A stretch of DNA of 64,000 nucleotides from Pseudomonas sp. FEN. Its GTDB lineage: Bacteria; Pseudomonadota; Gammaproteobacteria; Pseudomonadales; Pseudomonadaceae. The DNA lies in assembly GCF_904067045.1 (NCBI RefSeq), contig NZ_CAJFDC010000036.1, positions 389,001 through 453,000 on the forward strand, read 5' to 3'. The notes beneath the pieces are model-generated. The model did no database searches. It was not told the DNA's origin and saw only the letters and a program-made list of their open reading frames with translations. The number at the start of each line of letters is the position of its first letter. The stretch's first letter is position 1. Positions 40,531 through 49,464 of the stretch are shown here, in pieces. The translations under genes and the position numbers were made by a program.

Positions 40531-41277
40531 CTAAATCTTCAGTTCCACCTCTCCCAGATGCCCGCCATAAGGTCCGAAGCTGCGCTCGACCAGATGGCGC
40601 CTGCCATCGGCGTGGACGATCAGTACCGTGCTGGCCCGCGTGCCGTAGCTGGGGCTGGCGATAAACACGCTGGACAACAGGCTCTCGGTCGCCAGTCCCA
40701 CGCCAGTGTCCGGCAGCTCGGCCAGCGGCGCGGTCGTCGGATCGCCGAGCATCGCCAGCAAAGTCTCCGGTCGGGGATCGGCCAGCGCCCAGGACAGTGC
40801 CGCCCGGGCCTTGAGCAGTTTCGGCCAGGGCGTATCGAGCCCGGCATTGGACACTCCGTACACACCCTCCGTCAGTTGGCGCGGCTCGCCCTCGTGGGAA
40901 TTGAAATGCCACAGCGCGTCCGTTGTTCCCAACAACAGGTTGAAACCGGCATATTCCGGCGATTTTTCGCGAACTTCGGCTAAATACTGGTCGATCGGCA
41001 GTTCCTCGCCGAGAAAGCCCGCCACCAGTTCCCCACGCGAACGCGGGGCCACCGGCTGGTGTGGATTGCGGATATTGGTCAAAGCCGCAAAACGCCCTCC
41101 GGCGCCTATCCCGAGCCAGGTACCACCGGCTTCCAGATCCCGACCCGCATAAACCTGCGGCGTTTCGGGCCATTGCGCCAGCGGCAGGCTCGGGCGGGCA
41201 TAGAATTCATCGCGGTTGGCCGCGACGATCAGCGGCTGGGCATGGCCCGGGCGCCAGGCAAAGACAATCAGACACAT
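40531..41277 (-). CDS. NRDE family protein (TANGO2-like)
   Basis: 248 residues starting with the conserved Cys (MCLIVFAWRPG) that is exposed after Met removal in this family, and the defining NRDE motif at residues 21-24 (VAANRDEFYARPSLPL). Further conserved blocks: GGTWLGIGAGGRFAALTNIR, GVYGVSNAGLDTPWPKL and SSVFIASPSYGTRASTVLIV. The N-terminal nucleophile-like pattern suggests amidohydrolase ancestry; bacterial relatives have no agreed function, and eukaryotic TANGO2 is linked to heme or lipid handling. Single gene. Confidence 0.88.
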   Translation of the reverse strand: MCLIVFAWRPGHAQPLIVAANRDEFYARPSLPLAQWPETPQVYAGRDLEAGGTWLGIGAGGRFAALTNIRNPHQPVAPRSRGELVAGFLGEELPIDQYLAEVREKSPEYAGFNLLLGTTDALWHFNSHEGEPRQLTEGVYGVSNAGLDTPWPKLLKARAALSWALADPRPETLLAMLGDPTTAPLAELPDTGVGLATESLLSSVFIASPSYGTRASTVLIVHADGRRHLVERSFGPYGGHLGEVELKI

Positions 41278-41389
41278 CAGGTTGTCCCTCGATGTTTTTT
41301 GTCCACTCTACGCAGGGTATCCATCGTCATCCAGTAGAGCCGTATTCGTCCTTCCGTTACCATGCCGGACTTGTTTCGCGGGGTTGCGC

Positions 41390-42172
41390 ATGGAATTTCT
41401 GCTCTATCTGGCCTTGGGGGCCTGTGCCGGCGTGTTGGCCGGGCTGTTCGGCGTGGGCGGGGGGATCATTATCGTCCCGGTGCTGGTGTTCAGTTTCACC
41501 CTGCAGGGGGTTGATCCGCTGATCCTCACGCACCTGGCGGTGGGTACGTCCCTGGCGACGATCATATTCACTTCGTTCAATACCATTCGCGGGCATCACC
41601 AGCGCGGTGCGGTACGTTGGCCGATCTTTGCCTGGATGGCCGTGGGCATCCTCCTGGGCTCGGGCCTCGGCGCGCTGACCGCCAGGGCCATCGCCGGCCC
41701 GAACCTGCAGAAGATCATCGGCGTGTTCGCCCTGGTGGTGGCGGCGCAGATGGCGCTGAACCTCAAGCCCAAGGCCAGTCGCAGCGTGCCCGGCAAGTTC
41801 GGTCTCGGTCTGGCGGGGGCGGTGATCGGTTGGGCCTCGGCGATTTTCGGGATCGGCGGCGGTTCGCTGACCGTGCCGTTCCTGACCTGGCGCAGTGTGT
41901 CGATGCAGCAGGCGGTGGCGACGTCCGCCGCCTGCGGCTTGCCGATTGCCCTGGCCAGCACCTTGAGTTTCATCATCCTGGGTTGGCACGATCCATTGTT
42001 GCCGGCCCACAGCCTGGGTTTTATCTATTTGCCGGCCTTGCTCGGCATTGCCCTGACCAGTATGTTTTTTGCGCGTTTCGGCGTGCAATTGGCGCACAGG
42101 CTATCGCCGCTGCTGCTCAAGCGGCTGTTTGCCGGCCTGTTATTCTGCGTCGGGATGAAGTTCCTGCTCTGA
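41390..42172 (+). CDS. TauE/SafE-type sulfite exporter family membrane protein
   Basis: 260 residues, about eight membrane helices. The two internal repeats each start with a glycine-rich helix typical of the family: GVLAGLFGVGGGIIIVPVLV near the N-terminus and GWASAIFGIGGGSLTVPFLT in the middle. Members export sulfite, sulfoacetate or other organic anions; the substrate here is not known. It lies upstream of lgt on the same strand with 126 bases between. Confidence 0.88.
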   Translation: MEFLLYLALGACAGVLAGLFGVGGGIIIVPVLVFSFTLQGVDPLILTHLAVGTSLATIIFTSFNTIRGHHQRGAVRWPIFAWMAVGILLGSGLGALTARAIAGPNLQKIIGVFALVVAAQMALNLKPKASRSVPGKFGLGLAGAVIGWASAIFGIGGGSLTVPFLTWRSVSMQQAVATSAACGLPIALASTLSFIILGWHDPLLPAHSLGFIYLPALLGIALTSMFFARFGVQLAHRLSPLLLKRLFAGLLFCVGMKFLL

Positions 42173-42298
42173 GCCACAGGCTCGGTTCAGTCACCCAGGC
42201 GCAATATTGGCTTAATGGCGCGGTTGCAAGATGAGCCGCCGGCCCGGACGCTTGCTGATCCTCCGGGCCCTGAATTTTTACTCTATCGAGGAGTTGCA

Positions 42299-43120
42299 AT
42301 GCTGCCTTACCCGCAGATTGACCCGGTGGCCCTGGCCATCGGCCCGCTGAAAATCCACTGGTACGGCTTGATGTACCTGGTTGGCATTGGCGGTGCGTGG
42401 CTGCTGGCCTCCCGGCGCCTGAACCGTTTCGATCCGACCTGGACCAAGGAAAAACTCTCCGACCTGATCTTCTGGTTGGCCATGGGGGTCATCGTCGGCG
42501 GGCGTTTGGGTTATGTGCTGTTCTACGACCTGAGTGCCTACCTGGCTAACCCGACGCTGATCTTCGAGGTCTGGAAGGGCGGCATGGCGTTCCATGGCGG
42601 TTTCATTGGGGTGATGCTGGCCGCCTGGTGGTTTGGTCGGCGCAATGGCAAGTCGTTCTTCGAACTGATGGACTTTGTCGCGCCGATGGTGCCGATCGGC
42701 CTGGGTGCCGGGCGGATCGGCAACTTCATCAACGCCGAGCTGTGGGGCAAACCGACCGATTTGCCGTGGGCGATGATCTTCCCGCCGTTCAGCGACCCGG
42801 CCCAGTTGCCGCGCCACCCGTCGCAGCTGTACCAGTTCGCCCTGGAAGGCGTGGCCCTGTTCGTCATCCTCTGGCTGTTCTCGCGCAAGCCACGGCCGAC
42901 CATGGCGGTTTCGGGCATGTTCGCCTTGTTCTACGGGATCTTCCGTTTTGTCGTCGAGTTTGTCCGGGTGCCGGATGCGCAGCTCGGCTATCTGGCGTTC
43001 GGCTGGGTGACCATGGGGCAGATTCTCAGTCTGCCGATGATCCTCGGCGGCCTGGGCTTGCTGTGGTTCGCCTATCACCGCGCCGCGACCCCACCGGCAG
43101 CGAAAGGCGCCGCGCTTTAA
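42299..43120 (+). CDS. lgt: Prolipoprotein diacylglyceryl transferase
   Basis: 273 residues, inner-membrane enzyme with about seven helices that adds diacylglycerol to the cysteine of lipoprotein precursors. The essential regions are visible: MAFHGGFIGVMLAAWW (catalytic His) and the Lgt signature GLGAGRIGNFINAELWG, plus the arginine-containing RHPSQLYQFALEG. GAGGAG lies about 5 bases before the start. thyA follows after 48 bases, the usual Pseudomonas and enterobacterial order. Confidence 0.96.
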   Translation: MLPYPQIDPVALAIGPLKIHWYGLMYLVGIGGAWLLASRRLNRFDPTWTKEKLSDLIFWLAMGVIVGGRLGYVLFYDLSAYLANPTLIFEVWKGGMAFHGGFIGVMLAAWWFGRRNGKSFFELMDFVAPMVPIGLGAGRIGNFINAELWGKPTDLPWAMIFPPFSDPAQLPRHPSQLYQFALEGVALFVILWLFSRKPRPTMAVSGMFALFYGIFRFVVEFVRVPDAQLGYLAFGWVTMGQILSLPMILGGLGLLWFAYHRAATPPAAKGAAL

Positions 43121-43168
43121 ATTCGAATCGGGGCCCGTGGGCCCCGTATTCAAGGATGCAGGTAACTC

Positions 43169-44140
43169 ATGAAGCAATATCTCGAACTGGTCGCCCACGT
43201 CATCAAGAACGGCACCAAGCAGGCCAACCGTACTGGCGTGAACACCATCAGCTTTCCCGGGGCGATGCTGCGTTATGACCTCAAGGATGGCTTCCCGGCG
43301 ATCACCACCCGCAAGATGGCCTTCAAGTCCGCCGTTGGCGAGATGTGCGGCTTTCTTCGTGGGGTGAACAACGCCGCCGAATTCCGCGCGCTGGGCTGCA
43401 AGGTCTGGGACCAGAACGCCAACGAAAACGCCCAGTGGCTGGCCAATCCGTTCCGCCAGGGCGAAGACGACCTCGGCGAGATCTACGGGGTGCAATGGCG
43501 CCAATGGCCGGCGTACAAGCAGATTGCCAAAAGCAATGTCGCCGCCATTGAGCAGACCCTGGGCCAGGGCTATCGGCAGATTGCCGAGGGCGAGGAAAAC
43601 GGCCAGGCCTATGTGGTGCTGTACAAGGCCATCGACCAGGTGCGCCAGTGCATCGACACCATCATCAAGGACCCGGGCAGTAGACGGATCCTGTTCCACG
43701 GCTGGAACTGCGCGCAGTTGGATGAAATGGCCTTGCCACCATGTCATTTACTGTATCAGTTCCACCCGAATGTGGAGACCCGGGAAATTTCCCTGACGCT
43801 CTACATCCGCTCGAACGACTTGGGGTTGGGCACGCCGTTCAACCTGACCGAAGGCGCGGCGCTGCTGAGCCTGATCGGGCGCCTGACCGGCTACACGCCG
43901 CGCTGGTTCACCTATTTCATTGGTGATGCCCATGTGTATGAAAATCACCTGGACATGCTCAATGAGCAGCTGACGCGCGAGCCGTTCCCGATGCCTAAGC
44001 TGGTGATTTCCGAGCGCGTGCCGGAGTTTGCCAAGACCGGTGTGTACCAGCCGGAGTGGCTGGAGCGGGTGGAACCGGGGGATTTCTCGCTGGAAGGCTA
44101 CCAGCACCATGCGCCGATGACGGCGCCGATGGCGGTCTGA
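43169..44140 (+). CDS. thyA: Thymidylate synthase (long form)
   Basis: 323 residues, compared with 264 in E. coli. Makes dTMP from dUMP and methylene-tetrahydrofolate. The nucleophile is in ALPPCHLLYQF, the dUMP-phosphate arginines in DPGSRRILFHGWN and RTGVNT, and the folate-side C-terminus ends TAPMAV. The extra length comes mainly from an insert of about 50 residues after the YGVQWRQWPAYKQI segment (KSNVAAIEQTLGQGYRQIAE and on), plus a changed region around ALGCKVWDQNANENAQ. folA, whose product recycles the dihydrofolate, lies at the right end of this window. Confidence 0.95.
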   Translation: MKQYLELVAHVIKNGTKQANRTGVNTISFPGAMLRYDLKDGFPAITTRKMAFKSAVGEMCGFLRGVNNAAEFRALGCKVWDQNANENAQWLANPFRQGEDDLGEIYGVQWRQWPAYKQIAKSNVAAIEQTLGQGYRQIAEGEENGQAYVVLYKAIDQVRQCIDTIIKDPGSRRILFHGWNCAQLDEMALPPCHLLYQFHPNVETREISLTLYIRSNDLGLGTPFNLTEGAALLSLIGRLTGYTPRWFTYFIGDAHVYENHLDMLNEQLTREPFPMPKLVISERVPEFAKTGVYQPEWLERVEPGDFSLEGYQHHAPMTAPMAV

Positions 44141-44180
44141 GTTGTCTCAGTTGGGAGCGGTCTCAAGTCTGGCCGAGATT

Positions 44181-44314
44181 TGTGGCGAGCGGGCTTGCCC
44201 GCGTTGGGCTGCGAAGCGGCCCTGGAACCTGTGAATCCGGTGCATCAGGTCGACCGAGGTGGACGGTTTTGCGACTGCTGCGCAGTCGAACGCGGGCAAG
44301 CCCGCTCACCACAG
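44181..44314. repeat. Long REP doublet (BIME-like), diverged copy
   Basis: GGCGAGCGGGCTTGCCCGCG and its complement CGCGGGCAAGCCCGCTCACC enclose about 95 bases. The outer arms match the units at 5869, 48106 and 52291, while the centre (GTGAATCCGGTGCATCAGGTCGACC) differs. Confidence 0.8.
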
Positions 44315-44320
44315 GGGGCC

Positions 44321-44767
44321 TCAATGCCCATGACTTCTTCCGACATGTGAATGCTCTTCAGTCGGCACCACGCTGCCACTGACCTCCAACCGCTGCAAGA
44401 TCCCGCACTGCTCGACATCCGGCCCGCTGCCACAGCGTTGGCGCAGGTCGAGCAATTGCACCTGCAACGCCTGCAAGCCGTCGATGCGAGCCTTGACGTG
44501 GTGGATATGCTCGTCGATCAGCGCATTCACGTTTTCGCACTGGTCCTGCGGACTGTCGCGCAGACCCAGCAAGCTGCGAATTTCCTCCAGCGTCATGTCC
44601 AGGCTGCGGCAGTTACGGATAAAGGTCAGGCGTTCCACGTGCGCCTGGGTGTACAGGCGGTAGTTGCCCTCGCTGCGCGCCGGTTCCGGCAGCAGGTTTT
44701 CCTTTTCGTAATAGCGGATGGTCTCCACCTGGCAGTCGGTGAGTTTCGCCAGTTCGCCAATCTTCAT
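44321..44767 (-). CDS. cadR: Cd(II)/Pb(II)-responsive MerR-family regulator
   Basis: 148 residues. The MerR helix-turn-helix is at the N-terminus (MKIGELAKLTDCQVETIRYY, EKENLLPEPARSEGNYRLY), followed by the long dimerisation helix and a metal-binding loop. Cysteines at 77, 112 and 121 match the CadR metal site, and a histidine-rich tail (EEHSHVGRSHGH) is the extra ligand region of Pseudomonas CadR. It represses and, on metal binding, activates cadA, which lies divergently; the operator sits in the 83-bp gap. Confidence 0.93.
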   Translation of the reverse strand: MKIGELAKLTDCQVETIRYYEKENLLPEPARSEGNYRLYTQAHVERLTFIRNCRSLDMTLEEIRSLLGLRDSPQDQCENVNALIDEHIHHVKARIDGLQALQVQLLDLRQRCGSGPDVEQCGILQRLEVSGSVVPTEEHSHVGRSHGH

Positions 44768-44790
44768 CGTTCAATCTCGCAAAAGGGGGC

Positions 44791-44821
44791 TTGACCCTAT
44801 AGTGGCTACAGGGTGTTCACT
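44791..44821 (+). promoter_or_regulatory. MerR-type cadA promoter with CadR operator
   Basis: A -35 TTGACC (44791-44796) and a weak -10 TTCACT (44816-44821) are 19 bases apart, the over-long spacer typical of MerR-family control. The spacer is filled by the imperfect palindrome ACCCTATAGTGGCTACAGGGT (44794-44814), like known cad/zntA-type operators. The promoter points towards cadA. Confidence 0.85.
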
Positions 44822-44850
44822 TGGCAACAAGCACTTTCAGGGACGTACCC

Positions 44851-47208
44851 ATGAGCGACTCCATCCATTCTTCGCCCAAGCCCGGCAGCGATCCTGCGCA
44901 GGCTGGTCACGATCACGATCACGATCACGGCCATGATCATAGCCATGACCACGGTCCTGCCGATAAGTCGGCTCCTCAGTCCTTCCAGGTCCTCCAGCCG
45001 GTAAAGGCTTCCCACTCCCATGGGGCGGCCGGGCACGCGCACAGCTGCTGTTCGACCGCCGAGGCTCCCGCGCTGGTCAAGCTCAGCGAGACCACCAGCG
45101 CCGACGCGCGGTTGAGTCGTTTCCGCATCGACGCCATGGACTGCCCCACTGAGCAGACGCTGATCCAGAACAAACTCGGCAAGCTGGCGGGCGTGCAGCA
45201 GCTTGAGTTCAATCTGATCAACCGGATCCTCGGCGTGACCCATGACCTGTCGTCGACCACGCCAATCGTCGACGCCATCAAGTCCCTGGGCATGCAGGCC
45301 GAGCCGCTGGACGAGGGCGCGGCTGCCGAAACCCCAAGTCAGCCGCCGCTGAAGAAACCCTGGTGGCCCCTGGCGCTGTCCGGTGTCGGCGCCTTGGCCG
45401 CCGAAGTCATTCACTTCACCAGCCTGGCTCCGACCTGGGTGGTGGCCATCGTCGCGCTGGTGTCCATCCTCAGCGGCGGCCTGGGCACTTATAAAAAGGG
45501 CTGGATTGCCCTGAAGAACCGCAACCTGAACATCAACGCGCTGATGAGCATCGCCGTGACTGGCGCCGTGCTGATCGGTCAGTGGCCGGAAGCGGCGATG
45601 GTGATGTTCCTCTTCACCATCGCCGAGTTGATCGAAGCCAAATCGCTGGACCGGGCGCGCAACGCCATCAGCGGCTTGATGCAGATGACGCCGGAAAAGG
45701 CCACGGTCCGCCAGGATGACGGCGAATGGGTCGCACGCGAGGTTAAAAGCATCGAACTGGGGGCTTTGGTCCGGGTCCGGCCCGGTGAGCGCATCGGCCT
45801 CGACGGCGAGGTGGTCTATGGCAACTCAAGCGTCGATCAGGCACCGATCACCGGTGAAAGCCTGCCCATCGAGAAGAACCCGGGCGACAAGGTGTTCGCC
45901 GGTACCATCAACCAGGCGGGCTCGCTGGACTATCGGGTGACCGCTGTCGCGGGCAATTCGACCCTGGCGCGGATCATCCATGCCGTCGAGCAGGCCCAGG
46001 GCGCGCGGGCACCCACCCAGCGCTTCGTCGATACGTTCTCGAAAATCTACACCCCGGCGGTGTTCGCGCTGGCCCTGGCGGTGGCGGTGTTGCCGCCGCT
46101 GTTCATGAACGGCCTGTGGTTCGACTGGATCTACCGGGCATTGGTCCTGCTGGTGGTGGCCTGTCCGTGCGCGCTGGTGATCTCGACCCCGGTGACCATC
46201 GTCAGCGGTCTGGCCGCCGCCGCCCGCAAGGGCATCCTGGTCAAGGGCGGGGTGTACCTGGAAAGCGGGCACAAGCTCGACTACCTGGCCCTGGACAAGA
46301 CCGGCACCATTACCCATGGTAAGCCGGTACTGACCGATTTCCTGCTCCTTGAGCCGCGGGCCCTCGACACCGCATCGGCGATTGCCGCCAGCCTCGCGGC
46401 ACGTTCCGACCACCCGGTGTCCCTGGCAATTGCCCGCGATGGGCAGGACAAACAGTTCGTTCGGCATGATGTCGAGGCGTTCGAGGCCCTGAGCGGGCGC
46501 GGAGTGCGCGGCGAGATCGGTGGAGAAGGCTATTACCTGGGCAACCATCGCCTGGTGGAAGACCTCGGTCTCTGCTCGCCTGCCCTGGAAGAGAAGCTCT
46601 TCGCCCTGGAAAAACAAGGCAAGAGCGTGGTGCTGTTGCTCGACGCGTCCGGGCCGCTGGCTTTGTTCGCCGTGGCCGATACGGTCAAGGACTCCAGCCG
46701 TGAAGCCATCCGCGAGTTGCACGAACTGGGTATCAGGACCCTGATGCTGACCGGGGACAATGTCCATACCGCCGCGGCCATTGCCGCCCAGGTCGGGATC
46801 GACGAGGCGCGCGGCGATCTGCTGCCCACCGACAAACTGCAAGCCATCGAAGAGCTCTATGCTCGTGGCCATCGGGCCGGCATGGTCGGCGACGGTATCA
46901 ACGACGCCCCGGCCCTGGCTCGCGCCGAGATCGGCTTCGCCATGGCCGCCGCCGGTACCGACACCGCCATAGAAACTGCCGATGTCGCCCTGATGGACGA
47001 CGATCTGCGCAAAATTCCCGCTTTCATTCGCCTTTCGCGCCAGACCGCGCGTATCCTCAGGCAAAATATCGCCCTGGCGCTGGTGATCAAGGCGATCTTC
47101 CTGGTGGTGACATTCCTGGGGTTCGCGACCATGTGGATGGCGGTGTTCGCCGATATGGGCGTCAGCCTGCTGGTGGTGTTCAATGGGTTGCGCCTGTTGC
47201 GCAAGTGA
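44851..47208 (+). CDS. cadA: Cd/Zn/Pb-exporting P1B-type ATPase
   Basis: 785 residues from ATG 44851 (AGGGA 8 bases upstream). A histidine/aspartate-rich stretch (about residues 20-36) and a Cys-His patch (HSHGAAGHAHSCCS) precede a heavy-metal-associated domain in which the usual CxxC is replaced (RIDAMDCPTEQTLI). Then: the transmembrane metal site CPC (VVACPCALVIS), phosphorylation site DKTGTITHG, the P1B HP motif in ARSDHPVSLAIA, and ATP-binding hinge MVGDGINDAPALARAEIG. It pumps divalent soft metals out of the cytoplasm. Divergent from cadR, controlled by the operator between them. Confidence 0.95.
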   Translation: MSDSIHSSPKPGSDPAQAGHDHDHDHGHDHSHDHGPADKSAPQSFQVLQPVKASHSHGAAGHAHSCCSTAEAPALVKLSETTSADARLSRFRIDAMDCPTEQTLIQNKLGKLAGVQQLEFNLINRILGVTHDLSSTTPIVDAIKSLGMQAEPLDEGAAAETPSQPPLKKPWWPLALSGVGALAAEVIHFTSLAPTWVVAIVALVSILSGGLGTYKKGWIALKNRNLNINALMSIAVTGAVLIGQWPEAAMVMFLFTIAELIEAKSLDRARNAISGLMQMTPEKATVRQDDGEWVAREVKSIELGALVRVRPGERIGLDGEVVYGNSSVDQAPITGESLPIEKNPGDKVFAGTINQAGSLDYRVTAVAGNSTLARIIHAVEQAQGARAPTQRFVDTFSKIYTPAVFALALAVAVLPPLFMNGLWFDWIYRALVLLVVACPCALVISTPVTIVSGLAAAARKGILVKGGVYLESGHKLDYLALDKTGTITHGKPVLTDFLLLEPRALDTASAIAASLAARSDHPVSLAIARDGQDKQFVRHDVEAFEALSGRGVRGEIGGEGYYLGNHRLVEDLGLCSPALEEKLFALEKQGKSVVLLLDASGPLALFAVADTVKDSSREAIRELHELGIRTLMLTGDNVHTAAAIAAQVGIDEARGDLLPTDKLQAIEELYARGHRAGMVGDGINDAPALARAEIGFAMAAAGTDTAIETADVALMDDDLRKIPAFIRLSRQTARILRQNIALALVIKAIFLVVTFLGFATMWMAVFADMGVSLLVVFNGLRLLRK

Positions 47209-47225
47209 ACGAATGAGAGGGTGAT

Positions 47226-48089
47226 GTGCTGAGTGCCGAGCTGAAGGCGTTTTACATGGTCGCCCGCCTGGGCAGCATCACCCTGGCGGCGAAAAAGCTC
47301 GGGCTCAGCCAGCCCACGGTGACCACTCAGATCCGCCATCTGGAAAGCCAGTATGCGGTTGAGCTCTTCTATCGCGGCGGCCGGCGGCTGAGCCTCAGTG
47401 ACGACGGTGCGCGCCTGCTGCCAATGGTCAAGACGCTGTTGCAACAGGAAGCCGATATCGAGTTTTTCCTGCGCAATGCCGGGCAGGTGCAGGGCGCTTT
47501 GCGGATTGCCGCGACGGCGCCGTATTACATCCTTGACCTGGTGAAGGCCTTTCGCGAGCGTTTGCCGCAGGTGGAGGTGTCGGTGGAGATCGGCAACTCG
47601 CAACAGGTGCTGGAGGCGCTGGAGGACTATCGGGTCGATGTCGCGGCATCGTCGCAGTTGCTGGAGGACCCACGGTTGATCCGCCGGGTGCTGGGCAGCG
47701 ATCCGCTGGTGCTGGCGGTGCATCGCAATCATCCGTTGGCGGTGCATGATCATGTGCCGTTGAGTGCGCTGGCCGGGCACTGCCTGTTGATGCGCGAAGC
47801 CGGTTCGACCACCCGGCAGTTGACGGAGGCGTTATTGCGTAATGCGCAAGTCAGTTATGGCCCGTTGCTGGAAATCGGCAGCCGTGAGTCGATTCGCGAG
47901 GCGGTGCTGCGCAATATCGGCATCAGCATCATTGCCCGGCAGGAAGTCCCCCACGACCCGCAGCTGCGGGTGCTGACCATCGAGAACGCACCGCAGATTC
48001 CCGAGTACCTGTATTGTCTGAAGGAACGCAAGGCGGCGCGCCTGCCGGCGGCGTTTCTGGGGCTGGCGCAGGAAATGGCGCCGGCCTGA
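47226..48089 (+). CDS. LysR-family regulator beside the phosphonate locus
   Basis: 287 residues from a GTG at 47226 with GAGAGGG 5-6 bases upstream. The LysR helix-turn-helix occupies residues 3-60 (LKAFYMVARLGSITLAAKKL, GLSQPTVTTQIRHLE); a periplasmic-binding-protein-like effector domain follows (GALRIAATAPYYILDLVKAF, SSQLLEDPRLIRRVL). It lies on the same strand 297 bp before the phosphonate transporter genes and is probably their activator, a placement known for 2-aminoethylphosphonate loci. It begins 17 bases after cadA but is unrelated to it in function. Confidence 0.88.
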   Translation: MLSAELKAFYMVARLGSITLAAKKLGLSQPTVTTQIRHLESQYAVELFYRGGRRLSLSDDGARLLPMVKTLLQQEADIEFFLRNAGQVQGALRIAATAPYYILDLVKAFRERLPQVEVSVEIGNSQQVLEALEDYRVDVAASSQLLEDPRLIRRVLGSDPLVLAVHRNHPLAVHDHVPLSALAGHCLLMREAGSTTRQLTEALLRNAQVSYGPLLEIGSRESIREAVLRNIGISIIARQEVPHDPQLRVLTIENAPQIPEYLYCLKERKAARLPAAFLGLAQEMAPA

Positions 48090-48105
48090 ACCTTGAAGTA
48101 ATCCC

Positions 48106-48254
48106 TGTGGCGAGCGGGCTTGCCCGCGCTGGGGCGCGAAGCGGCCCTAAAGTCAGCGACTTCGCTGTGTCAGGCAGAACGCGGTCACAGGTTTTGCGAC
48201 TGCTTCGCAGCCGAGAGCGGCGGTGCGGCGTCCTGACAAGCCCGCTCGCCGCAA
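48106..48254. repeat. Long REP doublet (BIME-like)
   Basis: Same composite unit as at 5869 and 52291: GCGAGCGGGCTTGCCCGCGC, GCGAAGCGGCCCTAAAGTCAG, TGTGTCAGGCAGAACGCGG, GCGACTGCTTCGCAGCCGAG and a closing CAAGCCCGCTCGCC. It fills most of the 297-bp gap between the LysR gene and the ABC transporter genes. Confidence 0.85.
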
Positions 48255-48386
48255 GTTCGCTCGCCAGCCTGTTACGTAGCCAACCCAAATCCACCAATAC
48301 CACTATCGGTAGCTTTGGCCTCGTTGCCACATAGCCTACGCATTCGCCCCCTAGCATGACCCTCATCCGCTTGATGAGGTCCGTCC

Positions 48387-49463
48387 ATGAACCACTCGAT
48401 CGCCAACGCCCTGGCCAACCCCGGCGCCCCACTGAGGGTGCGCGGTGTACGCAAGCGCTTCGGCGCCTTCAGCGCGCTGGAGAACATCTCCCTGGACGTG
48501 GCCGCCGGCGAGCTGGTCTGCCTGCTCGGCCCGTCCGGCTGTGGCAAGACCACCTTGCTGCGCTGTATCGCCGGCCTCGAGCACCAGGACGACGGCGAGC
48601 TGTTCCTCGGCGAGCGCAATGTGTCCGATCTGCCGCCACAAGCCCGTGACTACGGCATCTTGTTCCAGTCCTATGCGCTTTTCCCGAATCTGACGGTAGA
48701 GGCGAATATTGCCTATGGTCTCGCTGGCAATGGCCGCGACGAAACCCGCAAGCGCGTCGGTCAGATGCTGGAACTGGTGGGCCTGCTCGGCAGCGAAAGG
48801 AAATACCCCGGGCAACTCTCCGGCGGCCAGCAGCAACGGGTCGCCCTGGCCCGCGCCCTGGCCCCGGCGCCTTCGCTGTTGCTGCTGGACGAGCCGATGT
48901 CGGCCCTCGACGCCCGGGTCCGTGAGCATCTGTGTACCGAGCTGCGTCAGCTGCAACGCAACCTCGGCGTGACCACGTTGATGGTCACCCACAATCAGGA
49001 CGAGGCCATGCTGATGGCCGACCGCATCGCCGTGATGAACAACGGCAAGGTCGAGCAGTACGCCACGCCCCAGGAAATCTATGACAGACCGGCCACGCCG
49101 TTCGTTGCCGAGTTCGTCGGCCAGGGCAACTGGCTGCCATTCCAGCGCAGCAGCGTCAGCCATGCACGGGTTGGCGGCATGGATGTGCGCCTGGCCGATG
49201 GCAGCGCCCGCGCCGCCTCCGGCCGGCTGTTCTGCCGCCCCGAAGCGATCAATGTCAACCCGCCGGTCCATGAGGAAAACCTGTTCCCGGCGCGGGTTCG
49301 CGAAATCACTTTCCTGGGCAATCGCTGCCGCATGAGTTTTGAACTCAACCAATTGCCCGGACACCCGTTGTTGGCCGAAGTCGCTCCGCAGGACATGTCG
49401 CGCCTGGGCGCACCGGATATCTGGGTGGCGCTGCCGCCGCGCAGCCTCCAGGTGTTTGCCTGA
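48387..49463 (+). CDS. Phosphonate (AEP-type) ABC transporter, ATP-binding protein
   Basis: 358 residues. ABC ATPase motifs: Walker A LLGPSGCGKTTLLRC, Q-loop FQSYALFPNLT, signature LSGGQQQRVALARAL, Walker B LLLLDEPMSALDAR, and switch His in MVTHNQDEAM. A C-terminal TOBE-like regulatory domain follows from about residue 245. Neighbours (a fused two-domain permease, a binding protein, an FAD oxidoreductase and an HD-domain gene) match the PhnT2-type component of putative 2-aminoethylphosphonate importers. One base separates its stop from the permease start. Confidence 0.88.
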   Translation: MNHSIANALANPGAPLRVRGVRKRFGAFSALENISLDVAAGELVCLLGPSGCGKTTLLRCIAGLEHQDDGELFLGERNVSDLPPQARDYGILFQSYALFPNLTVEANIAYGLAGNGRDETRKRVGQMLELVGLLGSERKYPGQLSGGQQQRVALARALAPAPSLLLLDEPMSALDARVREHLCTELRQLQRNLGVTTLMVTHNQDEAMLMADRIAVMNNGKVEQYATPQEIYDRPATPFVAEFVGQGNWLPFQRSSVSHARVGGMDVRLADGSARAASGRLFCRPEAINVNPPVHEENLFPARVREITFLGNRCRMSFELNQLPGHPLLAEVAPQDMSRLGAPDIWVALPPRSLQVFA

Positions 49464-49464
49464 G

